A stretch of 64,000 nt of DNA from an uncultured Prochlorococcus sp. (GCA_902590775.1 CACIYC010000004.1:1-64000), one strand, 5' to 3'. Counted from the first letter of the stretch, positions 1 through 6,853 are shown. Notes: a model not told the origin generated them from the letters alone. Numbers and translations: made by a program.

Positions 1-169
1 TTTCTGGGTTGTAACGAGCCAACTCCCAAAGAGTGCTACCACCAGCCGCAAAGCAGATCAAGCCTGTATGTCCTACATGAGAGGCAATAAATCGGCCAGA
101 ACGGTTGGTAACCACAGAATTACCAGCCCACCATCCATAGGTAACTTCTGGATTTCCATAGGTCTGCAT
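1..169 (-). CDS. pcb: Pcb chlorophyll a/b antenna protein, N-terminal part (cut by window edge)
   Basis: This is the first 56 codons of a divinyl-chlorophyll a/b-binding antenna protein of the CP43/IsiA-like family, an intrinsic thylakoid protein that feeds light energy to a photosystem. The peptide begins [18 protein letters not shown] and continues through the first membrane span, with the conserved HVGHTG histidines. It matches the starts of the two complete pcb genes in this window almost residue for residue. The reading frame is open to base 1, so the truncation is only the window edge. The shared pcb promoter module lies at 221-252. Which Pcb subtype it is cannot be told from this fragment. 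Confidence 0.93.
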   Translation of the reverse strand, partial: MQTYGNPEVTYGWWAGNSVVTNRSGRFIASHVGHTGLICFAAGGSTLWELARYNPE

Positions 170-220
170 AATTTTTAAGCAATACAGGCAAATATCCAAT
201 GCAGATTACACTGTGCTCAT

Positions 221-252
221 TAGATATGCGCAGAATAGTTAAAGGTCTTTAT
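221..252 (-). promoter_or_regulatory. Conserved pcb promoter module, copy 1
   Basis: Read on the minus strand, this holds the core ATAAAGACCTTTAACTATT, with AAGACC at 249-244, then 17 bases, then the -10-like hexamer TATCTA at 226-221. The ATG is 52 bases further on. The same core, the same 17-base spacing and a similar leader occur before the other two pcb genes. The promoter role is inferred from this conservation and geometry. Confidence 0.7.
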
Positions 253-471
253 TTAGTTGGTAAGATTTTTTTTAATTCCTTAAAAAAAATCTGATACCCA
301 AAGTCTATTCCATTAAAATTTTCATGATAAGCATGAACAAGCAAGAGGACAGAAAAGACTGCACTGCAAGGCTTTACAAAGACAAGATAGAAAGATTTCA
401 AAAAAAAATGAACTAAAGGTGGCGTTTAAACATCAATTCAAAATAAAAAACTAAAAATAATAAGAAAATTA

Positions 472-567
472 TTAAGAAGTCAAATAAAGCTGAATTGCTA
501 AGAAAAAGAGAAGTGGAAAGCATCCATAAAAGCAGCTTCCTAAGAAAGAAAAATTATTTTTACTCAT
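472..567 (-). CDS. Possible 31-aa single-span membrane peptide
   Basis: An ATG ORF of 31 codons encodes a short polar N-terminus (MSKNNFSFLG), then a hydrophobic stretch rich in Phe, Leu and Cys, ending QLYLTS. Size and hydropathy resemble the small one-helix subunits common around cyanobacterial photosystems, but I recognise no family. No clear ribosome binding site was seen. Chance ORFs of this length are common in A+T-rich DNA, so this is tentative; conservation in related genomes would decide. Confidence 0.3.
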   Translation of the reverse strand: MSKNNFSFLGSCFYGCFPLLFFLAIQLYLTS

Positions 568-683
568 ATAGACTAAAAAAACTCATGTATTCAATTAATA
601 GCCTTGAAAGAAAAACTTTTTAGTTGGATAAAAATTAAGAAGAACGAAATTATGAGCTTCTTCTATTGATTTAATTAATAGTA

Positions 684-737
684 ATGTCAAAAAAACAATC
701 TGCTACAAAGAAATCCTCATCTCTAGGCTATAACTGA
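684..737 (+). CDS. Possible 17-codon upstream ORF (leader-like)
   Basis: A short ATG ORF encodes the basic peptide MSKKQSATKKSSSLGYN and ends 19 bases before the ATG of the Pcb-linked small gene at 757. It could be a translated leader or chance. The fourth copy of the small gene also has a short ATG ORF directly before and overlapping it (22 codons, from 3243), which makes a leader slightly more plausible. Confidence 0.25.
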   Translation: MSKKQSATKKSSSLGYN

Positions 738-756
738 GCTACTTTTCATTGGCTTG

Positions 757-969
757 ATGATTGATTTCTCGCATTTGCTGGATTTCGCAACACAACTACC
801 ACACCCATCAGATATAGGTTTAGTAAAGCCATCAGGTGGATTTCAACTGCTTCCACTCGTTTTTGGCATACTTGCAATAATTCAAGTATCTCAATTCCAT
901 TGGTACGCTAGAGACTGTAACGATCCAGAAAAGTTTGAAGGAACTGAAAGACAAAAATTATCACGTTAA
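757..969 (+). CDS. Pcb-linked small single-span membrane protein, copy 1 (70 aa)
   Basis: This small protein belongs to a family found four times in this window, always beside pcb genes. Its N-terminal 28 residues carry the block DFATQLPHPSDIG followed by KPSGGF. These are followed by one hydrophobic segment (about residues 30-50) and a charged tail longer than in the other copies. I do not recognise the family; it is not PsaJ, PsaM, PsbN or another small subunit I know. ATG 757 is preferred over the in-frame TTG three bases earlier because the other copies also begin MID. It ends tail to tail with the next pcb gene. A role as a small antenna- or photosystem-associated subunit is inferred only from location and topology. 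Confidence 0.85.
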   Translation: MIDFSHLLDFATQLPHPSDIGLVKPSGGFQLLPLVFGILAIIQVSQFHWYARDCNDPEKFEGTERQKLSR

Positions 970-994
970 CCTCTCGGTAAAGAAAAATTCTTTC

Positions 995-1058
995 AACTCT
1001 AAGTTTGATTACTTAGAGAGTTCTAAAAAAAACAGAGCTAAGAACTCTGTTTTTTTTT
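995..1058 (+). terminator. Two stacked hairpins after small-protein copy 1
   Basis: A hairpin at 995-1022 (AACTCTAAGT pairing with ACTTAGAGAGTT) is followed by a second at 1025-1058, AAAACAGAG/CTCTGTTTT with a run of Ts. The second has the classic Rho-independent form and would end plus-strand transcription of the 757 gene. Confidence 0.75.
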
Positions 1059-1064
1059 ATGCCT

Positions 1065-1098
1065 AAAAAAAGCCCCTATTTTAATAGGGGCTTTTTTT
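1065..1098. terminator. Bidirectional terminator between small gene and pcb
   Basis: The stem AGCCCCTATT/AATAGGGGCT is flanked by As on the left and Ts on the right, so it can act in both directions. It lies about 50 bases beyond the stop of the minus-strand pcb gene at 1149. Confidence 0.85.
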
Positions 1099-1148
1099 AG
1101 ATAATTTTTAACTATTAATTTAATTATTAATAGAAAAAATAAGGGTCT

Positions 1149-2204
1149 TTAATTAGAAAGAGTCCTTGGAATACCAAATGGTCCAGTTCTATCTAGCAAT
1201 CTCTTGAAGTCAAAACCCATAGCTCGCAATGCATGCCAAAGATGACCTTGAATAAAGAAAAATCCAAGATAATAATGAACATTAACCAAAGCAGCTCTTG
1301 ATGTATGACCCAAGAAAGCAGTGCCTCCTGGAACTGTGTCTATCCAATAAGGAGCAATCCCAAACTTAAATTGAAGAACTTCGCCATACCAGGCCTCTGG
1401 ATAAACAGTGGTATTAGTAGCAGCCCAAAAAGCAGCTACGCATGCCATCCAGCCAATACCTGCTAAAGACCAAGAAAGAATTGCTTCTGCTGAAAGTAAT
1501 TCCTTACCCTTGAATTTTGTGTAAGTACCAATTTGCTTGGTTGCAATATGGAAAGCACCTCCTCCAAGCTGGAAGAAAGCTAAAAATGCATGGCCTCCCA
1601 TGACATCTTCAAGGCTATCAATAGCTAGGAAATCAAACTGATGATTCCAAATCTGAGTAAGGTCAAGATTGTAATTAACTTGACGTATTGCATCAACAGC
1701 AGGATCGTAAATTCCATGAATCCTGGCCCATTCAACGAACCAGATATTGGCAACACCAAAGAAAAGCAAATGATGTCCAAGAATAAAAGTCTGATTGTCT
1801 GGGTTATCCCATTCCAATTTGAACTTTCTTGCTTGTGGCACTTCAGAATCCTGCATATCTCCAGTGAAATATACGGAATGCAAAAGTCCTCCTCCCCCAT
1901 AAACCATGGAGAGAATTAAATGAAGTATCGCGATATTGGCAACACCAACACCTGTCCAGACTCCAGCTTCATCAAAGCCAATACCGACAGATGCTAAATG
2001 TGCAAGAAAAAGAGAACTCTGATGCCCCATTGGCAATGAAGGGTCAAATCCTGCTAGTTCAACAAGCGTGGCTGCACCGCACCCAAAGGCAATTAGTCCT
2101 GTATGAGCTGCATGAGCTGCAATGAATTTGCCTGAGCGGTTGGTGACTCCAGAATTACCAGCCCACCACCCGTAGGTGACGTTTGGGTTTCCGTAGGTCT
2201 GCAT
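1149..2204 (-). CDS. pcb: Pcb divinyl-chlorophyll a/b antenna protein (351 aa)
   Basis: This complete Pcb protein is an intrinsic thylakoid antenna that replaces phycobilisomes in Prochlorococcus. It shows the six-helix CP43/IsiA plan without the large lumenal loop of CP43, and repeated conserved histidines for chlorophyll binding (AAHAAHTG near residue 33, LGHHLLFFG, GHAFLAF, HIATKQ, VNVHYYLGFFFIQGHLWHALRAMGFDF near the end). Its length is normal for Pcb/IsiA proteins. The start MQTYGNPNVTYGWW matches the other two pcb genes here. It has its own promoter module (2260-2291) and shares a terminator (1065-1098) with the facing small gene. Which photosystem it serves cannot be settled without a tree. 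Confidence 0.96.
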   Translation of the reverse strand: MQTYGNPNVTYGWWAGNSGVTNRSGKFIAAHAAHTGLIAFGCGAATLVELAGFDPSLPMGHQSSLFLAHLASVGIGFDEAGVWTGVGVANIAILHLILSMVYGGGGLLHSVYFTGDMQDSEVPQARKFKLEWDNPDNQTFILGHHLLFFGVANIWFVEWARIHGIYDPAVDAIRQVNYNLDLTQIWNHQFDFLAIDSLEDVMGGHAFLAFFQLGGGAFHIATKQIGTYTKFKGKELLSAEAILSWSLAGIGWMACVAAFWAATNTTVYPEAWYGEVLQFKFGIAPYWIDTVPGGTAFLGHTSRAALVNVHYYLGFFFIQGHLWHALRAMGFDFKRLLDRTGPFGIPRTLSN

Positions 2205-2259
2205 AATTTTTTTTGAGCGAAAAAGGCGCTATTCCCCATGAACACTACATGGTGCTCCC

Positions 2260-2291
2260 TTAATATGTACGAAATAGTTAAAGGTCTTTAT
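2260..2291 (-). promoter_or_regulatory. Conserved pcb promoter module, copy 2
   Basis: On the minus strand it reads ATAAAGACCTTTAACTATT, with AAGACC at 2288-2283, a 17-base gap and TATTAA at 2265-2260, 56 bases before the pcb ATG. The downstream leader GCGCCTTTTTCGCTC is shared with the pcb gene at 3563-4621, so the element appears to have been copied with its gene. Confidence 0.72.
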
Positions 2292-2389
2292 GTAAGAGAA
2301 ATAAAAAAACATTTTTCAACATGCAAAGAGATGAGATTTTCTGTGCTCTTTATGTTTATCTATAAGGAAATTTTCCAACAAAATCTTAA

Positions 2390-2545
2390 TTCAATAATTT
2401 CACTGCTCACTCATCAGATTTATTAGCAACCATTACTGTTGGTGGTTTCAACCCACTTGCAGCAACTTTTGGAATAATCGCTTTCATTCAAGTAACTCAA
2501 TTCATTTACTATGGTTTTGATGCGAATGATCCTTCAAACGGTTAA
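2390..2545 (+). pseudogene. Decayed copy of the Pcb-linked small membrane protein
   Basis: The frame opens just after a stop at 2387-2389 and has no ATG, GTG or TTG at its beginning. The predicted peptide keeps an H-x-SD pattern and GGFNPLAATFGIIAFIQVTQF, clearly aligning with the membrane half of the intact small proteins. The signature DFATQLPHPSDIG is shortened and altered. The C-terminus DANDPSNG resembles the tail of copy 1 (CNDPEKF). It is followed by a good terminator, which suggests a once-functional gene. An unusual start codon is possible but less likely. Confidence 0.65.
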
Positions 2546-2578
2546 TCGTTTGATAAATCGCTAATTGCTTTTTCAATC

Positions 2579-2618
2579 AAAAAAAGCCCTGCTAAAATAT
2601 GGCAGGGCTTTTTTTTTT
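2579..2618. terminator. Bidirectional terminator after the decayed small gene
   Basis: The stem AAAAAGCCCTGC / GGCAGGGCTTTTT with an 8-base A+T loop, followed by a T run, has the form of a strong Rho-independent terminator. It lies 34 bases after the stop of the decayed small-gene copy. Confidence 0.85.
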
Positions 2619-2679
2619 GAAAAACAGAAATTTACTAGACAAGCAAGCGCTTAAATCAAATAAACAAATATCTTTGACC

Positions 2680-2784
2680 ATGGCATCAATTAAGTTAAAA
2701 AAAAAGTCCCAAGCCTTATTAATACCCCTTCAAACAAACCCACTCGATTTGAATGCACTAAACAAGGTTTTTAATGATGATTAA
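2680..2784 (+). CDS. Possible 34-aa peptide of unknown function
   Basis: An ATG ORF beginning MASIKLKKKSQALL and ending NKVFNDD lies between the terminator at 2618 and the third small-protein gene. It has a basic N-terminus, no membrane span and no recognised family. A longer frame from 2599 would have to read through the terminator stem, so I prefer ATG 2680 if it is translated at all. Confidence 0.3.
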   Translation: MASIKLKKKSQALLIPLQTNPLDLNALNKVFNDD

Positions 2785-2944
2785 AAAAGTTCGTCAATTT
2801 TTTAGCCCTAGCTAAAAGTCTTATTTATTTGTCAAACTTAGTAGAGTTTTCATCTCTCCCGTAAAGCTGTTGTAAAGTCATAGAACACGGGTTTGGCAAA
2901 GTGGCCACCTGGGTTATTTAGAGACAAACTTGCAATTCTACTCA

Positions 2945-3139
2945 ATGATTGATCCAACTCACTTAATTGATTTCGCTACACAATTGCCCCACCCATCTGA
3001 TATTGGAATCATTAAACCCTCAGGAGGGTTTAATTTTGTGGCAGCTCTATGTGGCTTAGGAGCATTTTTTGGTGCTTCTCAATTCTTCTATTATTCAGAC
3101 GATTCCAAGAGAATCGATCCTTGGGCAAAAAAAGATTGA
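2945..3139 (+). CDS. Pcb-linked small single-span membrane protein, copy 3 (64 aa)
   Basis: This is an intact member of the small family. MIDPTHLIDFATQLPHPSDIG leads into KPSGGFNF, then a Gly/Ala/Phe-rich span (about residues 30-50, ending GASQFFYY) and a charged tail ending DPWAKKD. ATG 2945 is chosen over an in-frame TTG at 2930 because the next copy also begins MIDP. It is followed after 146 bases by copy 4, to which it is closely similar at DNA level, so the two are a tandem duplication. No terminator is seen between them. Function unknown. Confidence 0.85.
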   Translation: MIDPTHLIDFATQLPHPSDIGIIKPSGGFNFVAALCGLGAFFGASQFFYYSDDSKRIDPWAKKD

Positions 3140-3285
3140 TCGATTGTCTAAAGACAATTTAGAAAAATTTTTCCCATAAATTGTTCAAATCTAGTTTTGT
3201 AAATCCTTGATGAGTTAGAAAGTTCTGAAAGGAATTATAAAAATGGCCACCAACCAAACATCTAGACAACTTACACTTAAATTAA

Positions 3286-3453
3286 ATGATCGATCCATCA
3301 CACATTATTGATTTTGCAACTCAATTGCCGCATCCATCTGATATTGGACTAATTAAACCCTCAGGAGGATTTAATTTAGGTGCAGCATTAGCAGGATTAG
3401 GAGCATTTTTTGGTGCCTCTCAATTCTTCCTTTATGCAAATTCAAAAGATTAG
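3286..3453 (+). CDS. Pcb-linked small single-span membrane protein, copy 4 (55 aa)
   Basis: This is the shortest intact member: MIDPSHIIDFATQLPHPSDIG, KPSGGFNL, a Gly/Ala-rich span GALAGLGAFFGASQFF-like in character, and a very short tail NSKD. It is almost certainly a tandem duplicate of the gene at 2945; the DNA runs TGGTGC(T/C)TCTCAATTCTTC and ATTAAACCCTCAGGAGG are shared. It ends tail to tail with the pcb gene at 3563 and shares its terminator. A 22-codon ATG ORF (3243-3311) overlaps its start in another frame and might be a leader. Its role is not known. Confidence 0.83.
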   Translation: MIDPSHIIDFATQLPHPSDIGLIKPSGGFNLGAALAGLGAFFGASQFFLYANSKD

Positions 3454-3507
3454 ATTCTCTAATTTATTTGTTATTCTTTTAATCAAGAATCACTAAAAAA
3501 TTCATCT

Positions 3508-3545
3508 AATAAAAAAGCCTCGCCATTATAGCGAGGCTTTTTTAT
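3508..3545. terminator. Bidirectional terminator between small gene copy 4 and pcb
   Basis: The stem AAAAAAGCCTCGC / GCGAGGCTTTTTT with a short ATTATA-type loop lies between two convergent stop codons. Its A and T flanks let it serve both strands. Confidence 0.87.
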
Positions 3546-3562
3546 TAGCTTGAGAAACTAAG

Positions 3563-4621
3563 TCATGAAGCAGCTGATTCTGTTAAACCACCTATTGCTT
3601 TGGCAATGCGTCTGAAATCAAATCCAAGCGCTCTTAAAGCATGCCATAAGTGACCCTGAAGACAGAAAAAAGCAAAATAGTATTGAACATTTACTAATGC
3701 TGCTCTTGTCGTATGTCCAAGGAAGTAATTGCAATCTGACACGTCACCCGTATCAGCCCAATAAGGAGAAATACCAAACTTGAATTCTAAAGGTTCTCCA
3801 TACCATTCAGTTGGATAAACGGTTGTATTAGAAGCAGCCCAAAATGCTGCTACTACACCCATCAAGAAAAGTCCAGCTAAAGACCATGACAAAACAGCTT
3901 CTGAAGAAAGAAGACCACTACCCTTAAATTTGGTGTATTCACCCAATTGTCGGGTTGCAATGTGAAATGCACCGCCACTGATTTGTAAGAAAGCCAAAAA
4001 GGCATGGCCACTCATTACATCTTCAAGGCTATCTATTTTTATGAAGTCAAATTGATGACCCCATACCATTCCAAAATCTCCGTATCCAGGGAAAACTGTT
4101 CGAACTGCTTCCACTGCTGGATCGTAAATTCCATGAACTCTGGCCCATTCAACAAACCAGATGTTTGCCACACCTAAGAAAATTAAATGGTGACCAAGGA
4201 TAAATGTCAAATTATCTGGGTTGTCCCATTCCAACTTGAATTTATCTACTCGACCGATTGGCCCACCTTGGAGATCTGGGTCAAAAAGTAATGAATGAGC
4301 TAATCCTGCTCCTCCATATACTAAAGAAAAAATGAGATGGAAAATTGCAATAGTTGCAACACCAGCTCCTGTCCATACTCCAGCTTCATCAAAGCCAATA
4401 CCTAATGAGGCCAAATGTGAAAGATATATTGAGCTTTGATGCCCCATTGAAACAGAGGGATCAAATCGAGAAAGTTCCCAAAGACAACTTGCACCAGTTG
4501 CGAAGCAAATAATTCCTGTGTGCCCAACATGAGATCCGATAAATCGTCCCGCACGGTTGGTTACTACAGAATTACCAACCCACCACCCGTAGGTGACATC
4601 TGGGTTTCCGTAGGTCTGCAT
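3563..4621 (-). CDS. pcb: Pcb divinyl-chlorophyll a/b antenna protein (352 aa)
   Basis: This second complete Pcb protein has the same six-span architecture and histidine pattern as the copy at 1149-2204 (HVGHTG near residue 33, LGHHLIFLG, GHAFLAF, HIATRQ, GHLWHALRALGFDF). It diverges in loops: the lumenal segment VFPGYGDFGMVWGHQFDF replaces VNYNLDLTQIWNHQFDF, and the C-terminus ends GGLTESAAS. Such loop and tail differences commonly separate Pcb subtypes, so the two copies are likely different antenna types rather than recent duplicates. It has its own promoter module (4676-4707) and a shared terminator at 3508-3545. Confidence 0.96.
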   Translation of the reverse strand: MQTYGNPDVTYGWWVGNSVVTNRAGRFIGSHVGHTGIICFATGASCLWELSRFDPSVSMGHQSSIYLSHLASLGIGFDEAGVWTGAGVATIAIFHLIFSLVYGGAGLAHSLLFDPDLQGGPIGRVDKFKLEWDNPDNLTFILGHHLIFLGVANIWFVEWARVHGIYDPAVEAVRTVFPGYGDFGMVWGHQFDFIKIDSLEDVMSGHAFLAFLQISGGAFHIATRQLGEYTKFKGSGLLSSEAVLSWSLAGLFLMGVVAAFWAASNTTVYPTEWYGEPLEFKFGISPYWADTGDVSDCNYFLGHTTRAALVNVQYYFAFFCLQGHLWHALRALGFDFRRIAKAIGGLTESAAS

Positions 4622-4675
4622 AATTTTTTTTGAGCGAAAAAGGCGCTAAACATGAAGAGATTACATGTTGCGGAA

Positions 4676-4707
4676 TGGATATTGTCGGAATAGTTAGAGG
4701 TCTTTAT
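4676..4707 (-). promoter_or_regulatory. Conserved pcb promoter module, copy 3
   Basis: On the minus strand it reads ATAAAGACCTCTAACTATT, with AAGACC at 4704-4699, a 17-base gap and TATCCA at 4681-4676, 55 bases before the pcb ATG. It lies right after the stop of the small minus-strand gene at 4730, so pcb need not depend on that gene's transcript. Confidence 0.72.
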
Positions 4708-4729
4708 TTAAATAAAATATGAAAACCAA

Positions 4730-4891
4730 TCAAAATGAGGTAGAAAATGAATCGTTTTTTGAATCAAAGTGATCTTTGATACCTAAAAAATTAATGAATT
4801 CAGCCAAATCATCTTCAGAACAATTTGTTGTTTTAGCAAATTCCTCACAAAATTCTTCTAGATAATCAATTTTAGATTGGTGGTTAGACAT
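4730..4891 (-). CDS. Hypothetical acidic protein (53 aa)
   Basis: The ATG ORF encodes a soluble acidic peptide, MSNHQSKIDYLEEFCEEFAK, followed by TTNCSEDDLAEFINFLGI and a Ser/Asp-rich tail. It has a helical, amphipathic look and two cysteines (15 and 24), with no membrane span. I do not recognise it. It lies upstream of and codirectional with the pcb gene at 3563, separated by the pcb promoter. Coding-like composition supports a real gene. Confidence 0.6.
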   Translation of the reverse strand: MSNHQSKIDYLEEFCEEFAKTTNCSEDDLAEFINFLGIKDHFDSKNDSFSTSF

Positions 4892-5224
4892 AAGTCATAA
4901 AGGGTTAAGACAAAGAAAGCATTTGCACGAAATTAAGAAATCCTTGATGGCACAATTCAACAAAAACACTCAATCAAAGATGTATTCCATTATTTCATGC
5001 ATTTTGCCTTCGTTTTATTCAAATTTTCAACCAAGGCCGAAGAAGGAACAAACCATTGCTTTACAAAACTTCACGAACAGCGTAATGTTGCTTAATACTT
5101 ATTCCATTCCTTTGCTCTAAGAAGAAAAGAACTTGGCGCTTAGAAGAGAAGGCTTATTTCTTGTCTAAATTAAAGTTTCCTTTCTCTCGGTTTAAAGTCA
5201 ATTTTTTTTAGATCTTTACTTCAA

Positions 5225-5434
5225 ATGACCTCATCATCCCAAAATCAAATAACAACTGAATCAGGAAATCGCCAGAACATGTTTCCAATTGAATCTCAGC
5301 CCGAATTAATTGAAAACTACTCTGGTTATATTGAGGAAGCTGAATTAGCGAATGGTCGTTGGGCAATGATTGGCTTCATAGCATTGCTTGGATCATATAT
5401 AACTACAGGTCAAATAATTCCAGGTATTTTCTAA
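5225..5434 (+). CDS. hli: High-light-inducible protein (Hli, one-helix chlorophyll-binding)
   Basis: This 69-residue single-helix LHC-like protein protects the photosynthetic apparatus by binding chlorophyll and carotenoid and quenching excess energy, often during photosystem II assembly. The diagnostic ELANGRWAMIGF motif (residues 40-51) supplies the Glu, Asn and Arg of the chlorophyll-binding helix; a hydrophobic helix follows, ending TTGQIIPGIF. The N-terminal 35 residues are polar and stroma-facing. The gene stands alone, on the opposite strand to the nearby pcb genes. Hli proteins work with Ycf39 in other cyanobacteria, and a ycf39 gene lies at 52.7 kb. Confidence 0.92.
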   Translation: MTSSSQNQITTESGNRQNMFPIESQPELIENYSGYIEEAELANGRWAMIGFIALLGSYITTGQIIPGIF

Positions 5435-5808
5435 TTAAAAAAGGTTTAGCTTAATAGCATTAAAAGATAATATAATGATAAAATTATAAGAGTAATTGCT
5501 ACCATGATTTGCAGTTGATTAATTTGATTTATTTGAAATAGATTTAACATTAAGATATTAATTATTCCCTAAGAAATAAATACCTCTTAAAATATCTTAT
5601 TTTTTAATCAGAAAATTACATAAGTAATGAAAACCAACTAAAATATCAATATAAATAAAGCTTTTACTAAAGCAAAATGAACTTTTCAAATTGATCTAAC
5701 CAAGATTACTTGTATGAATATTAGAAGAAATCTAAATATATAAAACAAACAAGATTACTTGGCAAATCAATTACAATCATTTAAATTTTAAAAATAGAAT
5801 ATAGAAAA
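5435..5808. repeat. 374-base spacer with a 12-base direct repeat
   Basis: No gene is visible in this A+T-rich spacer. CAAGATTACTTG occurs at 5701-5712 and again at 5750-5761, start to start 49 bases. The second copy is 47 bases before the next start codon, so the pair might be a binding site, but it may be chance. Confidence 0.4.
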
Positions 5809-6138
5809 TTGCTAGATCCCATAAAACATCAAATCTTAGCGGCTTCATCAGCATGGGTAGCGGCCTTCTTAAACTTCCTCCCAGGGTTAGGAACAGGGTA
5901 TATATATCAAAGGAGATGGAAGGCTTACTGGATTACTACAACAATTTCAATTTGCTGGGTATATTTTGATTTCATAAGACAATTATCCTTAGATCCTTCA
6001 GATCCTGCGAATTCAGGCTCTGATTTAATTGGATTATTTGGATTGCTAGTTATTTCAACAGTCTCTGCATATGAAGCATTTTTAACTGTTAAGAAAGAAA
6101 GAGAAGTATCTACTAAGAAGTCAGGGGAAAGCAGCTAA
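5809..6138 (+). CDS. Conserved membrane protein of unknown function (109 aa)
   Basis: A TTG start at 5809 gives MLDPIKHQILAASSAWVAAF; no ATG is available near the N-terminus. Hydrophobic segments lie at about residues 10-25, 40-60 and 72-92. The motif FLPGLGTGYIYQRRWKAYW resembles the glycine-rich first span of TM2-type small membrane proteins (compare the gene at 14949). The C-terminus is charged (VKKEREVSTKKSGESS) and cytosolic-looking. No enzymatic motif was seen, and the TM2 relation is only a resemblance. Confidence 0.75.
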   Translation: MLDPIKHQILAASSAWVAAFLNFLPGLGTGYIYQRRWKAYWITTTISICWVYFDFIRQLSLDPSDPANSGSDLIGLFGLLVISTVSAYEAFLTVKKEREVSTKKSGESS

Positions 6139-6305
6139 TTCATTGAAAATTTTTTCCTTAATTTGGCTAAGAAAGACAGAGACCATTGTAAAGAGTTTAT
6201 TCTCAACAAACCATTGGCTTATAAAATCCAAATAGTTTCTAAGCAATAATTTTAAAATTAATTTGAGAAATTTAGCGAATATTCGACTAGGGTCGTTGAA
6301 ATTTT

Positions 6306-6455
6306 TTGAACAAATTGAACTATTACCAGGAACTTACAGTACCCATCTCAATTATCGCTTTTTTCATAGCATTGATGATTTTTCAAGATAGTGGTGATGA
6401 TGATGACCAAGGAGGTGGCTTAATGCAACCTGTATATCAAGGTTCTCAGCACTAG
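6306..6455 (+). CDS. Small single-span membrane protein (49 aa)
   Basis: An ORF from TTG 6306 encodes a short polar start, one hydrophobic helix (PISIIAFFIALMIF), an acidic run DSGDDDDQGGG and the tail MQPVYQGSQH. Span, acidic spacer and GGG-x-MQPVYQG-type tail look like a constrained real protein; similar tails occur in small cyanobacterial proteins of unknown role. It is below 60 codons and easily missed. It sits 100 bases before the codirectional gene at 6555. Confidence 0.6.
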   Translation: MNKLNYYQELTVPISIIAFFIALMIFQDSGDDDDQGGGLMQPVYQGSQH

Positions 6456-6554
6456 AATCACAACAATTCGACTCTTTTACAAATAAAACGCAAACATACA
6501 AACTAGACCAAAGCTCCTGTGAAAATGTAAAATATAAAGAGAATCTTAAGGCCA

Positions 6555-6779
6555 ATGCCATATCTGCCAAGATCGCCAGACAAATGCATACAAGACATTG
6601 ACAAATATCTTACAAACAGATTGCCTGAGCTTAAAGGTAAGGATAGATCAGCTGTGATTATGGAATTCAAAGAATGGATTCTAGATCAAACTGAAAACGA
6701 GGCTGATATCTGGACAATGCCCGATTTAACTGATGAGGCTTTACTAGACTTCTTTAAAAGGGCAATTTCAAGAAAATAA
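6555..6779 (+). CDS. Small soluble protein, EF-x-EWI family member 1 (74 aa)
   Basis: A soluble, mainly helical protein with the core LKGKDRSAVIMEFKEWILDQ (about residues 25-44), followed by an acidic region and a basic end. The same core, LKGKDQYALINEFAEWIVDL, is in the gene at 18623, and a weaker version (SYAITQEFREWITCIE) in the gene at 50409. The three define a small paralogous family with no function I know. No catalytic residues or membrane span are apparent. The MPYLPRSPDK start follows reasonable spacing from the preceding small gene. Confidence 0.78.
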   Translation: MPYLPRSPDKCIQDIDKYLTNRLPELKGKDRSAVIMEFKEWILDQTENEADIWTMPDLTDEALLDFFKRAISRK

Positions 6780-6853
6780 AAAAATAAAAGCTTGAAATTA
6801 TTTTGGAAAGATATGACTTGAAAGCTTTTGAAAGCTAATATTTATAATTGAAA

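Larger units (their letters stand above)
170..756. other. 587-base divergent spacer between a pcb gene and a small-protein gene
   Basis: This A+T-rich spacer separates the divergent pcb fragment from the small gene at 757. It holds the pcb promoter module, a possible 31-codon minus-strand ORF (472-567) and a 17-codon plus-strand ORF just before the small gene. I see no RNA gene or repeat in the rest. Confidence 0.6.

Noticed and set aside
1-169. Truncated pcb considered as a pseudogene
   Set aside because: It is open to the window edge and normal up to that point; the truncation is due to the window.
2238-2426. 62-codon plus-strand ORF between pcb and the decayed small gene
   Set aside because: It runs through the conserved pcb promoter module and overlaps the better-supported small-gene relic in another frame; composition is not protein-like.
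4923-5120. 65-codon ORF from TTG before the hli gene
   Set aside because: No ribosome binding site, odd composition, no motif; probably a chance frame in A+T-rich DNA.
6364-6570. Minus-strand ORF with a poly-His stretch (LLGHHHHHYLE)
   Set aside because: Antisense to the acidic GDDDD part of the small protein at 6306-6455, which produces the His run as a shadow.
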